Shown here: positions 33,293 through 41,847 of the stretch, piece by piece | Numbering within the stretch: position 1 is the stretch's first letter | How the letters are laid out: the number at the start of each line of letters is the position of its first letter | Source of the DNA: JASGIT01 sp047601665 | Lineage (GTDB): Bacteria; Pseudomonadota; Gammaproteobacteria; Burkholderiales; Burkholderiaceae_C | Direction of reading: 5' to 3' | DNA: 64,000 nt | NCBI GenBank assembly: GCA_047601665.1 | Contig: JASGIT010000001.1 | Location: 2,480,001 to 2,544,000 of the forward strand | Translations under genes and position numbers: made by a program | Notes under the pieces: generated by a model | What the model was told of the DNA's origin: nothing | The model's database searches: none | What the model saw: the letters and a program-made list of their open reading frames with translations, nothing else

Positions 33293-34253
33293 ACCTGCAA
33301 TCCGCCGCCTGGGCCGCGGCGCGCACGGCGGCGGCGTCCAGCGTCAGGCCGATGTGGCCCACGCCGGGCACCAGCGTCACGGGCACGGGCTTGCCTGCCT
33401 GGGCGAACAGGGCGGCGTAGCGGTCGGTGTGGAACAGTTCGTCGTCCTGCCCGGCGACGATGCACAGCGGGGCGCGGGCGCCCTGGATGTCGGCCCGGTA
33501 GTCGTCGTGCGGGCGGAAGTTCATCATCAGGTTGTACGAATAGCTGGGCGTGAGCAGGGTGCGCGCCACGTCGTTCAGGGCGAACCGGACCACGGGCAGG
33601 TGGTTCCACCGCGTGATGCCCGCCCGGTTGAGCAGCACCAGCGCCACGGTGCGGGGCAGGCCCACCGAGGCCCAGCCGCCGCCGCTGCCGCGCTCGGTGG
33701 GCGCGTCGTGGTGCAGGAAGGGCGCGAGCAGCACGTAGCGGTCGAACAGCCCCTGCCGCGCGCCGCCCGCGAAGCGCAGCGCGAAGCCGCCACCGGCCGA
33801 GAAGCCCATCAGCGTCTGCGGGCCGGCGTGGGGCACGGCGCGCACGAAGTCCTCCACGTCGTCCTCCAACTGCCCGACGTAGCCCGCCTGCCCGCGCGGG
33901 CCGGATGCGCCGTGGCCGCGCATGTCCAGTGCCGCCACCTCGTGTCCCTCGGCCGCCAGGGCCTGGGCCAGCACGTGCATGGACTGCCCCCGGGCCGACG
34001 AGCCGTGCACCAGCACCACGCGGCGGGGCGCCGGCACGGCGTGGGCGGGCGGGTAGCGGTGCCATGCCAGCGCCGTGCCGTCGCGTGCCGTGTAGCGCTG
34101 CGCGGGCGGCAGGGTGCGCCAGTCCACGGCGCGGAACGGGTCGTTGATGCTGGGCAGCGGGGCGATGTCCCGGGGGCCGCCCCAGGCGATGGCGGCGGCC
34201 AGGGCGGACAGGAGCGCGGCCAGGGGCAGCAGCAGGATGCCAAGGTAGGTCAT
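33282..34253 (-). CDS. Alpha/beta hydrolase, predicted exported or membrane-anchored
   Basis: 323 residues starting MTYLGILLLPLAALLSALAA, an N-terminal hydrophobic helix. Alpha/beta-hydrolase features: oxyanion-hole segment LVHGSSARGQSMH, nucleophile elbow MGFSAGGGF (GxSxG), acid DDELFHTDRY and catalytic His in GVGHIGL. It resembles serine aminopeptidase/lysophospholipase-like hydrolases; substrate unknown. The stop codon lies inside a dispersed repeat copy, so the C-terminal residues may have been changed by it. Confidence 0.88.
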   Translation of the reverse strand: MTYLGILLLPLAALLSALAAAIAWGGPRDIAPLPSINDPFRAVDWRTLPPAQRYTARDGTALAWHRYPPAHAVPAPRRVVLVHGSSARGQSMHVLAQALAAEGHEVAALDMRGHGASGPRGQAGYVGQLEDDVEDFVRAVPHAGPQTLMGFSAGGGFALRFAGGARQGLFDRYVLLAPFLHHDAPTERGSGGGWASVGLPRTVALVLLNRAGITRWNHLPVVRFALNDVARTLLTPSYSYNLMMNFRPHDDYRADIQGARAPLCIVAGQDDELFHTDRYAALFAQAGKPVPVTLVPGVGHIGLTLDAAAVRAAAQAADCRFHA

Positions 34254-34264
34254 GGTGTGCTATT

Positions 34265-34319
34265 GAATAGATAGCTGCCAGCGCTCGTCAGTCAAGCGCT
34301 GGAGGCCGATTTGGTTCAT
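34265..34319 (+). repeat. Dispersed palindromic repeat, intergenic copy
   Basis: GAATAGATAGCTGCCAGCGC, loop, AAGCGCTGGAGGCCGATTTG. CAGCGCT...AGCGCTG arms pair. Its right end overlaps the stop codon of the 2TM gene (34316-34318). Confidence 0.85.
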
Positions 34320-34603
34320 GAAACGCGGTGCTGGCCGCGCAGCCTGTCGCGCTCGGCCTGCAGCAGCCGGTCGCGCAGCCCGGCGCCGCCCAGCCACACG
34401 GCCAGCCCGTGGATCGCCAGCCCCAGGCCCCAGCCGGCCAGCGGGTACAGATGCCAGGCGCGGCCCGTGTGCCAGGCCGCCAGCGCCAGGCCGGCGTTGA
34501 CGCAGGTGTACACCAGGGCGTGGACGAGCCAGCCCATCTTGGCGCCCGCGCGGCGGCGGGCCAGGCGCTCCAGGTCTTCGGGGGAGTGGGGGGTGGTGTG
34601 CAT
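34316..34603 (-). CDS. 2TM-domain small membrane protein
   Basis: 95 residues with two helices (LVHALVYTCVNAGLALAAW and YPLAGWGLGLAIHGLAVWL) separated by a short loop, preceded by a basic segment (LARRRAGAKMG). This is the 2TM domain layout found alone or with LytTR regulators and histidine kinases; function unknown. The nearby LytS/LytR pair on the same strand fits that association. Confidence 0.8.
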   Translation of the reverse strand: MHTTPHSPEDLERLARRRAGAKMGWLVHALVYTCVNAGLALAAWHTGRAWHLYPLAGWGLGLAIHGLAVWLGGAGLRDRLLQAERDRLRGQHRVS

Positions 34604-34630
34604 GGTGTGCTCCTTGCGAAAAAGGGGGAT

Positions 34631-35185
34631 TCAGGCGGCCGCCAGGGCAGGGCGCCGCGCCAGCCGCCACAGCCGCAGCGAGCGGGCGGCGAACAGGCCG
34701 TTGAAGACGCCGTACAGCGGCGCGATCTGCAGCACGAAGCCGCTGTCGCGCGCCAGCGCGGGCTGCAGGGCCAGTTCCACGCCGACGAGGTACTTGGTCA
34801 GGAAGATGCCCAGGATCAGCGCCAGCGGCAGGGCGCTGCCCGGCAGGTGAAAGCGGCGCGCCCCGGATTCGTAGCGCGTGCCGGCCGGCGGCAGGGGCCG
34901 CAGCCGCAGGGCCAGCGCGGCGGTCGTCGCGGCGGCGGCCACCCAGGCGGCCAGCGTCAGGCCCGGCTGGCCCGCGCCGCCGAAGGCGGACGCCAGGCTG
35001 TAGGCGGAGAAAGCCGCCATCGCCAGCGGCATGGCCATGACGCGCGCCAGGCTGGCCGTGCGTGCGGACAACTGGCTGGCGCCCAGCCACAGCAGGGCGG
35101 CGAGCAGGCCCCAGACCCAGGCGGGCGTCTGCCGCACGATCTGGACGATGGCCTGGGGCTGGTGGATGAGGAGTTGGAGCAGCAT
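34631..35185 (-). CDS. Unrecognised four-to-five-pass membrane protein
   Basis: 184 residues from MLLQLLIHQPQAIVQIVRQT. Hydrophobic segments include WVWGLLAALLWLGAS, MAMPLAMAAFSAYSLAS, LAAWVAAAATTAALAL and LPLALILGIFLTKYLVGV. No family is recognised. The much longer in-frame extension upstream lacks coding character and overlaps other genes, so the Met at 35185 is chosen. It is next to two other small membrane-protein genes on the same strand. Confidence 0.7.
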   Translation of the reverse strand: MLLQLLIHQPQAIVQIVRQTPAWVWGLLAALLWLGASQLSARTASLARVMAMPLAMAAFSAYSLASAFGGAGQPGLTLAAWVAAAATTAALALRLRPLPPAGTRYESGARRFHLPGSALPLALILGIFLTKYLVGVELALQPALARDSGFVLQIAPLYGVFNGLFAARSLRLWRLARRPALAAA

Positions 35186-35220
35186 GGGGAGGTCTTTCCA
35201 GGGGTATGGAGAAAAAAGGG

Positions 35221-35640
35221 TCAGAGCAGGCCGAGCTGGCCCCACAGCGCGTGCCCCAGCAGACGGTCGGGCAGCAGCGTGAAGAAGCCCGCGACCACGC
35301 AGGCGCTCACGTACAGGATGCGCATGGTCTTGCGGTGGCCCGCGACGTTGCCGCGCAGCAGGTAGCGGAACGCCAGGAACAACATGCCCAGCGTGACCGG
35401 GATCAGCAGGTGGACGAGGCCGAAGCCCGCCCAGCGCGGACCCCGGGTGCCGTGGATGAACAGGGCGGAGATGGCCGCCACCACCATCAGCGTGACCCAG
35501 GCATAGCCCGCCGCGCGGTGCAGGCGCGGGCGCTGCGCGCCGCTGCGGCGCGCCCAGAGCGCCACGGGGCCGATCACGGTGGCGGCCAGCGCGGCGCTGG
35601 CGTGGATGGCGATGAGGGGTGTCAGCAGGGCGGTGGACAT
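35221..35640 (-). CDS. DUF2306-like four-helix membrane protein
   Basis: 139 residues. Conserved features are IAIHASAALAATVIGPVALW, RLHRAAGYAWVTLMV and GHRKTMRILY, matching the DUF2306 layout in which His residues sit at helix ends (possible haem or metal ligands). Function unknown. It lies 36 bp upstream of the unrecognised membrane gene on the same strand. Confidence 0.75.
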   Translation of the reverse strand: MSTALLTPLIAIHASAALAATVIGPVALWARRSGAQRPRLHRAAGYAWVTLMVVAAISALFIHGTRGPRWAGFGLVHLLIPVTLGMLFLAFRYLLRGNVAGHRKTMRILYVSACVVAGFFTLLPDRLLGHALWGQLGLL

Positions 35641-35809
35641 GGCGGGCTTTCGTGTGCGGATGCCCGCACTGTGCCCAGCGCCCGCCCGCCGCGCGAGCGC
35701 CGTGCGACGAACTGCCGCGACGCGGCGTGAAACGCCGCCCGGCCGGCGCGGAATGCGGGCAGGGGCGGGCGGATAATCCCGCCTTCTCTGCTATTCCATA
35801 GACACCAAA

Positions 35810-36631
35810 GTGGACTCCATCCTGCTGCTCAAGGCCGCCATCATGGGCGTGGTCGAAGGGCTGACCGAATTCCTGCCCATCTCCTCGACCGGGCACCTCA
35901 TCCTGACCGGCGCGCTGCTCGGCTTCGACGACGCGCGCGCCCACGTGTTCGAGATCGCCATCCAGACCGGGGCCATCCTGGCCGTCATCCTGGTCTATTG
36001 GCAGAAGATCCGCGACACGCTGGTGGCGCTGCCCAGCCAGCGGCAGGCACGGCGCTTCGCGCTCAACGTGGTCATCGGCTTCCTGCCCGCGATGGTGGTG
36101 GGCCTGCTGGCCTACAAGACCATCAAGGCGCACCTGTTCACGCCGCAGGTAGTGGCGGGCGCCTTCATCGTGGGGGCCTTCATCATCCTGTGGGCCGAGC
36201 GGCGCCGGGTGACGCCGCGCATCCAGACGGTGGACGAGATGACGGCCTGGGACGCGCTCAAGGTCGGGCTGGTGCAGTGCCTGGGCATGATTCCGGGCAC
36301 CAGCCGCTCGGGCGCCACCATCATCGGCGGCATGTTGCTGGGGCTGTCGCGCCGCGCGGCGACCGATTTCTCGTTCTTCCTGGCCATGCCCACGCTGGTC
36401 GGCGCGGGCGTGTATTCGCTGTACAAGGAGCGCGCGCTGCTCTCGGCGGCCGACCTGCCGCTGTTCGCCGTGGGGCTGGTGTTCTCGTTCATCAGCGCGT
36501 GGCTGTGCGTGCGCTGGCTGCTGCGCTACATCGGCACGCACAGCTTCGTGCCGTTCGCGTGGTACCGGATTGCGTTCGGCGTCGTGGTGCTGGCGACGGC
36601 GTGGTCGGGGCTGGTGGTATGGAATGGGTGA
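35810..36631 (+). CDS. uppP: Undecaprenyl-diphosphate phosphatase
   Basis: 273 residues, integral membrane, BacA type. It dephosphorylates undecaprenyl diphosphate to recycle the lipid carrier for peptidoglycan and other envelope polymers, and raises bacitracin tolerance. Signature segments: GVVEGLTEFLPISSTGHLIL near the N-terminus and GMIPGTSRSGATIIGGMLLG in the second half, both containing the catalytic Glu/Ser/Arg positions. Start codon is GTG at 35810 (MDSILLLKA). It stands alone between DUF2306 and the D-lactate locus. Confidence 0.96.
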   Translation: MDSILLLKAAIMGVVEGLTEFLPISSTGHLILTGALLGFDDARAHVFEIAIQTGAILAVILVYWQKIRDTLVALPSQRQARRFALNVVIGFLPAMVVGLLAYKTIKAHLFTPQVVAGAFIVGAFIILWAERRRVTPRIQTVDEMTAWDALKVGLVQCLGMIPGTSRSGATIIGGMLLGLSRRAATDFSFFLAMPTLVGAGVYSLYKERALLSAADLPLFAVGLVFSFISAWLCVRWLLRYIGTHSFVPFAWYRIAFGVVVLATAWSGLVVWNG

Positions 36632-36653
36632 CCATTCCGGGTCTGCTTGAAAG

Positions 36654-36664
36654 TGGTCTGACCA
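36654..36664. promoter_or_regulatory. FadR-type operator upstream of the regulator gene
   Basis: TGGTCTGACCA is a perfect match to the TGGT-N3-ACCA half-site layout bound by the FadR branch of GntR regulators. It lies 14 bp before the regulator start, suggesting autoregulation. Confidence 0.6.
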
Positions 36665-36677
36665 GTGGAGGTGCGCC

Positions 36678-37433
36678 ATGCACGAGGACAACCGGGAGCG
36701 CGGGCCGCAAATCGCCGATGTGGTGGCTGAACGCATCGAGCGCCTGATCGTCGAGGGCGTGCTGAAGCCGGGGCAGGCGCTGCCGTCCGAGCGCGGCCTG
36801 TCTGCCCGGCTGGATGTCTCGCGCTCCGCCGTGCGGGAGGGGCTCAAGGTGCTGCGCACGCGCGGCATCATCGACACGGCGCAGGGCAGCGGCTCGTTCG
36901 TCGCCACGCTCACGGGGCGGCCCGCGATCTCGCCGATGCTGCACCTGCTGGGCTCGCAGCCCCGCACCCTCTACGACATCTTCGAGGTGCGCGAGATGCT
37001 GGAGTCCGAGTCTGCGCGCCTGGCCGCGCTGCGCGGCACGCAGGCGGATTTCGCGCTGATCACGCGCCGCTACGAGGACATGGCGGCGGCCAATGCGGGC
37101 CGCGCCGACGCATCGACCCACGCGCGGCTGGACTATGCCTTCCACTTGGCGATCTGCGAGGCATCGCACAACCCGGTGCTGGTGCACACGCTGAGTTCCA
37201 TCAACGACCTGCTGCTGAGTTCGGTCTTCGCGTCCGTCAACAACCTCTACCACCGCGAGGCGGAAAAGCGCGTGATCGACCAGCAGCACGCCCGGCTCTA
37301 CCAGGCCGTGATTGGCCGACAGTCCGAGCAGGCGCGCAAGCTCGCGAGCGCGCACATCGACGGCACGATGGCCTGCCTGCGCGAGATCGAGGCGCAGGAG
37401 CAGCGCCTGGTGCGGGAGGCGCTGGGCCCCTGA
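36678..37433 (+). CDS. FadR-subfamily GntR regulator (LldR-like)
   Basis: 251 residues. An N-terminal winged helix-turn-helix (LPSERGLSARLDVSRSAVREG) is followed by an FCD effector domain with His residues (DYAFHLAICEASHN, HIDGTMA) that usually bind a metal and a carboxylate ligand. With a lactate-type dehydrogenase and a transporter downstream, D-lactate or a related hydroxy acid is the likely effector. TGGT-N3-ACCA-type sites flank the gene on both sides. The start at 36678 has GGAGG eight bases upstream. Confidence 0.9.
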   Translation: MHEDNRERGPQIADVVAERIERLIVEGVLKPGQALPSERGLSARLDVSRSAVREGLKVLRTRGIIDTAQGSGSFVATLTGRPAISPMLHLLGSQPRTLYDIFEVREMLESESARLAALRGTQADFALITRRYEDMAAANAGRADASTHARLDYAFHLAICEASHNPVLVHTLSSINDLLLSSVFASVNNLYHREAEKRVIDQQHARLYQAVIGRQSEQARKLASAHIDGTMACLREIEAQEQRLVREALGP

Positions 37434-37441
37434 CCGAAAAC

Positions 37442-37494
37442 TGGTCGGGCCAGCCTCCAGGCCTATCGACAGTCCCTGGTGGGCGCTCAACAAT
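37442..37494 (+). promoter_or_regulatory. Promoter with second FadR-type operator for the D-lactate genes
   Basis: TGGTCGGGCCA (37442-37452) differs by one base from the operator at 36654. It precedes a candidate promoter: TCGACA (37466-37471), 17-bp spacer, AACAAT (37489-37494). The regulator bound here would be expected to affect transcription of the transporter and dehydrogenase. Confidence 0.45.
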
Positions 37495-37525
37495 GCGCGC
37501 CAACAAAACCACTTGGAGACTGTCC

Positions 37526-38848
37526 GTGACCCATTCATCCACCCCGAGGGGGGCCGCCGCGCCCATTCCGCCCGCCAGTGCCACGTTCGAGAACGCGACC
37601 TACGCGAAAGTGACCTGGCGCCTGCTGCCCTTTCTTTTCATCTGCTACGTCGCGGCGTACCTGGACCGCGTCAACGTGGGCTTCGCCAAATTGCAGATGC
37701 TGAACGACCTGCACTTCAGCGAGGCCGTGTACGGGCTGGGCGCGGGCATTTTCTTCATCGGCTATTTCCTGTTCGAGGTGCCGAGCAACATCCTCATGCA
37801 CCGGCTGGGCGCGCGCGTCTGGATCGCCCGCATCATGGTGACCTGGGCGCTGATCTCGGCGGCGTCGATGTTCGTGAAGACGCCGGCCATGTTCTACACG
37901 CTGCGCTTCCTGCTCGGCCTGGCCGAGGCGGGGTTCTTTCCGGGCATCGTGCTGTACCTGACCTACTGGTTCCCCGCCGCGCGCCGGGGGCGGATGAACG
38001 CGCTGTTCATGATCGGCATCCCGGTGGCGGGCGTGTTCGGCGGCCCGCTGTCGGGCTGGATCATGCAAGCCTTCAACGGCGTACACGGGTTGGCGAACTG
38101 GCAGTGGCTCTTTTTGCTGGAGGCCGCTCCGTCGCTGGTGCTGGGCATTGCCACGCTGTTCCTGCTGCCCAATGGCATCCGCTCCGCCGCGTGGCTCGAC
38201 GAGCGCGAAAAGCAGTTGCTGGAAGACAACATCGCCCGCGATGAGCCCGCAGGCGCGGACCATTCGCTCAAGGGCGTGGTCTCGAATGGCCGGGTGTGGT
38301 GGCTGGCCGCCATCTACTTCTGCTGCATGATGGGCCTGTACGGCGTGAGCTTCTACCTGCCCACGCTGATCGCCACCGCGGGCGTGAAGGGCGTGCTGGA
38401 GGTGGGCCTGCTGACGGCCGTGCCTTATGCGGTGGGCATCGTGTCCATGATCCTGGTCGCGCGCAGTTCGGACCGCAGCAACGAGCGCCGCTGGCACCTG
38501 GCGCTGGCCGCACTGGCCGCCGCCGCAGGCTTTTACGCCAGCACGCTCCACGCAGGCAGCGTGGCGCTGGCCCTGGTCACGCTGTCGCTGGGCACGGCGG
38601 GCATTCTGTCGATGATGCCGGTCTTCTGGACCTACCCCAGCGCCCTGTTGACCGGCGCGGCGGCGGCGGCGGGCATTGCGCTCATCAACTCCATTGGCAA
38701 TCTGGCGGGCTTCGTCAGCCCATCCATCATCGGCTGGATGAAGGAGGTGACGCACAGCACCAACGCCGGCCTGCTCGTCGTGGCGGCGGCCCTGGTGGCG
38801 GGCGCGGCGCTAGTGCTGGCGCAGCGCGCCCAGCCGGGGCGGGCCTGA
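37526..38848 (+). CDS. MFS transporter, anion:cation symporter family
   Basis: 440 residues, about 12 transmembrane helices. The first-helix signature YVAAYLDRVNVGFAKLQM and FLLGLAEAGFFPGIVLYLTYW place it in the ACS family that imports organic acids with protons. Given the neighbours, a lactate-like acid is the probable substrate. GTG at 37526 is chosen because GGAG lies nine bases upstream and because the upstream ATG (37493) overlaps the candidate -10 box. The stop overlaps the next start (TGATG). Confidence 0.88.
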   Translation: MTHSSTPRGAAAPIPPASATFENATYAKVTWRLLPFLFICYVAAYLDRVNVGFAKLQMLNDLHFSEAVYGLGAGIFFIGYFLFEVPSNILMHRLGARVWIARIMVTWALISAASMFVKTPAMFYTLRFLLGLAEAGFFPGIVLYLTYWFPAARRGRMNALFMIGIPVAGVFGGPLSGWIMQAFNGVHGLANWQWLFLLEAAPSLVLGIATLFLLPNGIRSAAWLDEREKQLLEDNIARDEPAGADHSLKGVVSNGRVWWLAAIYFCCMMGLYGVSFYLPTLIATAGVKGVLEVGLLTAVPYAVGIVSMILVARSSDRSNERRWHLALAALAAAAGFYASTLHAGSVALALVTLSLGTAGILSMMPVFWTYPSALLTGAAAAAGIALINSIGNLAGFVSPSIIGWMKEVTHSTNAGLLVVAAALVAGAALVLAQRAQPGRA

Positions 38849-40533
38849 TGTCCGGCGGCCTGATCGCCGCGCTCGGCGGCATCGTCGGCGCGCGCCACGT
38901 GCTGACCGGCGATGCGCCCACGCGCCGCTACCGCACGGGCTACCGCTTCGGCTCCGGCCGCGTGCTGGCGGTGGTGCGCCCCGGCACGCTGGTCGAGCAA
39001 TGGCGGGTGCTGGCTGCCTGCCTGGCGGCGCGCGTGATCGTCATCACGCAGGCATCGAATACCGGCCTCACCGGCGGCTCGACGCCCGATGGCGACGGCT
39101 ACGACCGCGACGTGGTCATCGTCAGCACCACGCGCATCCGGCGCATCCACCTGATCGGCGGCGGGCGGCAGGTGGTCTGCATCGGCGGCACCACGCTGGA
39201 CCAGCTGGAGCGCACCCTCAAGCCCCTGGGGCGCGAGCCGCATTCGGTCATCGGCTCGTCGTGCATCGGCGCCTCGGTGCTGGGCGGCATCAGCAACAAC
39301 TCGGGTGGCTCGCTCGTGCACCGGGGGCCGGCCTATACCGAGATGGCGCTGTTCGCCGCCGTGGATGCCGCGGGCACGCCGCGCCTGGTGAACCACCTGG
39401 GCATAGCACTGGGCGGCACGCCCGAGGAAGTGCTGTCGCGCATAGAGAGCGGAACGTTCACCGAGGCCGACGTGCGCGAGGGCGGAGCGGCCTCGGACCA
39501 CGACTACGCCAACCACGTCCGCGACGTCGATGCGCCCACGCCCGCGCGCTTCAACGCCGACCCGCGGCGGCTGTTCGAGGCATCCGGCTCGGCGGGCAAG
39601 GTGATGACGTTCGCGGTGCGCCTCGATACGTTTGCCGCCGAGGCCGGCGCGACGGTGTTCTACATCGGCACCAACGACACCAGCGTGCTCACCGACATCC
39701 GGCGCCATGCGCTCGCCCGTTTCACACACCTGCCCATCGCGGGCGAATACCTGCACTGCGATGCATTCGACATCGCGCGCCAATACGGCAAGGACCTGTT
39801 CGTCATCATCGACAAGCTGGGCACCGACCGGCTGCCGCTGTTCTTCAGCCTGAAGACGCGCTGCGATGCATGGTTCGAGCGCCTGGGCTTCCTGCCCAAG
39901 CACCTGAGCGACCGCGTGCTGCAATGGTTCAGCCGTTGCCTGCCGGAGCATCTGCCCGCGCGCCTGGTGGCCTACCGCGACCTGTACGAGCACCACCTGA
40001 TGCTGAAAGTCCCCGCGCAGGGCGTGGAGGAAGCGCGGGTATTCCTGGCCCAACGCTTTGAGCAGGGCGGCGGCGGGTACTTCGAATGCACCGACGAGGA
40101 GGGGCGCAAAGCCTTCCTGCACCGCTTCGCGGCGGCCAGCGCCGCCGTGCGCTACCGCGCGGTGCACCACAGGGAGGTCGAGGACATCGTCGCGCTCGAC
40201 ATCGCGCTGCGGCGCAACGACCACGACTGGTTCGAGCGGCTGCCGCCACAGGTCGAGCGGCCCATCCTGCGCAAGCTGTACTACGGGCATTTCCTGTGCC
40301 ACGTGTTCCACCAGGACTACATCGTCGCCAAGGGCAACGACTGCATGGCGCTGGAGCACGAGATGCTGGGGCTGCTCGACCAGCGCGGCGCCGAGTATCC
40401 CGCCGAGCACAATGTCGGGCATCTGTACGAGGCCAAGCCGCAATTGGCGGCGTTCTACCGGCAACTCGACCCGTGCAACTGCTTCAATCCGGGCATCGGC
40501 AAAACGTCGAAGTTCGCGGCTTACCGCGATTAA
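38848..40533 (+). CDS. dld: Quinone-dependent D-lactate dehydrogenase
   Basis: 561 residues, close to E. coli Dld (571). The FAD-binding region has ITQASNTGLTGGSTPDGDGY and GSSCIGASVLGGISNNSGGS, and the C-terminal half carries the membrane-binding and cap features of the family (KGNDCMALEHEMLGLLDQ, NVGHLYEA). It is predicted to oxidise D-lactate to pyruvate and feed electrons to quinone at the inner membrane. It is the last gene of the regulator-transporter-dehydrogenase unit; its 3' end overlaps the convergent hydrolase gene by four bases. Confidence 0.93.
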   Translation: MSGGLIAALGGIVGARHVLTGDAPTRRYRTGYRFGSGRVLAVVRPGTLVEQWRVLAACLAARVIVITQASNTGLTGGSTPDGDGYDRDVVIVSTTRIRRIHLIGGGRQVVCIGGTTLDQLERTLKPLGREPHSVIGSSCIGASVLGGISNNSGGSLVHRGPAYTEMALFAAVDAAGTPRLVNHLGIALGGTPEEVLSRIESGTFTEADVREGGAASDHDYANHVRDVDAPTPARFNADPRRLFEASGSAGKVMTFAVRLDTFAAEAGATVFYIGTNDTSVLTDIRRHALARFTHLPIAGEYLHCDAFDIARQYGKDLFVIIDKLGTDRLPLFFSLKTRCDAWFERLGFLPKHLSDRVLQWFSRCLPEHLPARLVAYRDLYEHHLMLKVPAQGVEEARVFLAQRFEQGGGGYFECTDEEGRKAFLHRFAAASAAVRYRAVHHREVEDIVALDIALRRNDHDWFERLPPQVERPILRKLYYGHFLCHVFHQDYIVAKGNDCMALEHEMLGLLDQRGAEYPAEHNVGHLYEAKPQLAAFYRQLDPCNCFNPGIGKTSKFAAYRD

Positions 40534-41828
40534 CGCCCCGCCAGCGGCACCCGGCTGCCCAATGGCGGCGGCTGGTATTCCGGCTGGAAGTGGCAGCCCT
40601 GGCCGAACTCGGCCTCCAGGCCAGCGCAGCGCCGCGCCACGCTGGCGGGCGTGGGCCGGGTGCCGTGGTCTATCCAGTCCAATAGTTCGGCCATCAGCGC
40701 GGGGTATTCGGCGTCGCTCAGGTAGCTGTGCTGCGCCTCGTCGCTGAAGGTCTGCACCAGCCATGGCGATGTGCCCGCCGACTCGACGATCTGGCGGTAG
40801 GCGCTCTCCAGTTCGACGAAGGCCGTGGGGTCGTGGATGGCGTGCAGCGTGAGCACGGGCAGGCGCAGGCGGCCGCTGGGCATACTGTCGGCGGCCAGCG
40901 CGCCCACGGCCTGCGGGTCGGCGGTGTAGCGCTGCACCTGGGCGTTCAGGGCGTCGTCGTCCGCGCTGCCGGTGTAGCGCACCTGCGCGTTGCCGAAGGG
41001 GTTGCGCCCGCCCAGCCGCTCCTGCGTCAGGTCGCGGAACAGCCACGTGGCCCAGCCCAGGTGGCCGGGCAGTGAGCGCTCGGGAATGCGCACCACGTCC
41101 AGGATGGTCTTCAGCCGCGCCGCCTGCGCGGGCGTGCGCTGCGCGGCGGGCAGGCCCAGGCCGGTGCATTCGCGCACGCGCTCGGCGAGTTCGGCGCGCG
41201 TGAGCTTGTCGCCGGCGGGCAGGCCCATCCACAGCGGGTATTGCGGCTCGTCGGGCCTGGGGTGGTTGTGGCACACGGCCTGGTAGACCACGCGCAGGTC
41301 GAGCCGGAAGCCATAGGCGTTGTTGCCGCCGCCCAGCACGCCGCTGGTCAGCAGCACGCCGTCGTAGGAGGCGGGGCCGTAGCGCTCGGCCATCTTGGAG
41401 GCCACGCCGCCGCCGTAGCTCTGCCCGTGCAGGATGGTGCGGCGCGGCGGGCCGAAGGTGTGCACGAAGAGCTTGCGCAGGCGTTCCGTGTCCTCGCCCG
41501 CCATGGTCACGCCGTAGCCGCCGCGCCGGTAGGTGGAGCCGGCCCAGGCGTAGCCCGCGCGCACCATGACGGACCAGCGTTTCAAGTCCTCCTCGGTGCG
41601 CGACGGGCGCGGCTTGCCCAGTTCGGGGCCGCCGTGCGCGTGCATGACCAGCACGCCGGTGGCGGGCTGCCACTGGGGCGGCAGGGCCATCCAGTAGAAC
41701 GCGCCGGCGCTGTCCTGGCCGGTGTAGCAGCGGGCGCCGGCGGGCAGCCCCTCGGGGCAGGCGGCGGGCGTGGGGGCGGCGGTGGCGTGGCACGCGGCCA
41801 CCAGCGCGATCAGGGCAAGGGCTTTCAT
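40530..41828 (-). CDS. Secreted alpha/beta hydrolase-like protein
   Basis: 432 residues starting MKALALIALVAACHATAAPT, a signal peptide. The nucleophile elbow is ILHGQSYGGGVASKMAERYG (GxSxG), with a glycine-rich oxyanion segment VMHAHGGPELGK before it and candidate acid and His residues in LHAIHDPTAF and DEAQHSYLSD. Several Cys suggest disulfides in the periplasm. It is reminiscent of tannase/feruloyl-esterase-like or prolyl-peptidase-like enzymes, but the substrate cannot be assigned. Confidence 0.78.
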   Translation of the reverse strand: MKALALIALVAACHATAAPTPAACPEGLPAGARCYTGQDSAGAFYWMALPPQWQPATGVLVMHAHGGPELGKPRPSRTEEDLKRWSVMVRAGYAWAGSTYRRGGYGVTMAGEDTERLRKLFVHTFGPPRRTILHGQSYGGGVASKMAERYGPASYDGVLLTSGVLGGGNNAYGFRLDLRVVYQAVCHNHPRPDEPQYPLWMGLPAGDKLTRAELAERVRECTGLGLPAAQRTPAQAARLKTILDVVRIPERSLPGHLGWATWLFRDLTQERLGGRNPFGNAQVRYTGSADDDALNAQVQRYTADPQAVGALAADSMPSGRLRLPVLTLHAIHDPTAFVELESAYRQIVESAGTSPWLVQTFSDEAQHSYLSDAEYPALMAELLDWIDHGTRPTPASVARRCAGLEAEFGQGCHFQPEYQPPPLGSRVPLAGR

Positions 41829-41847
41829 GGGGCAAGATCATGCGCCT

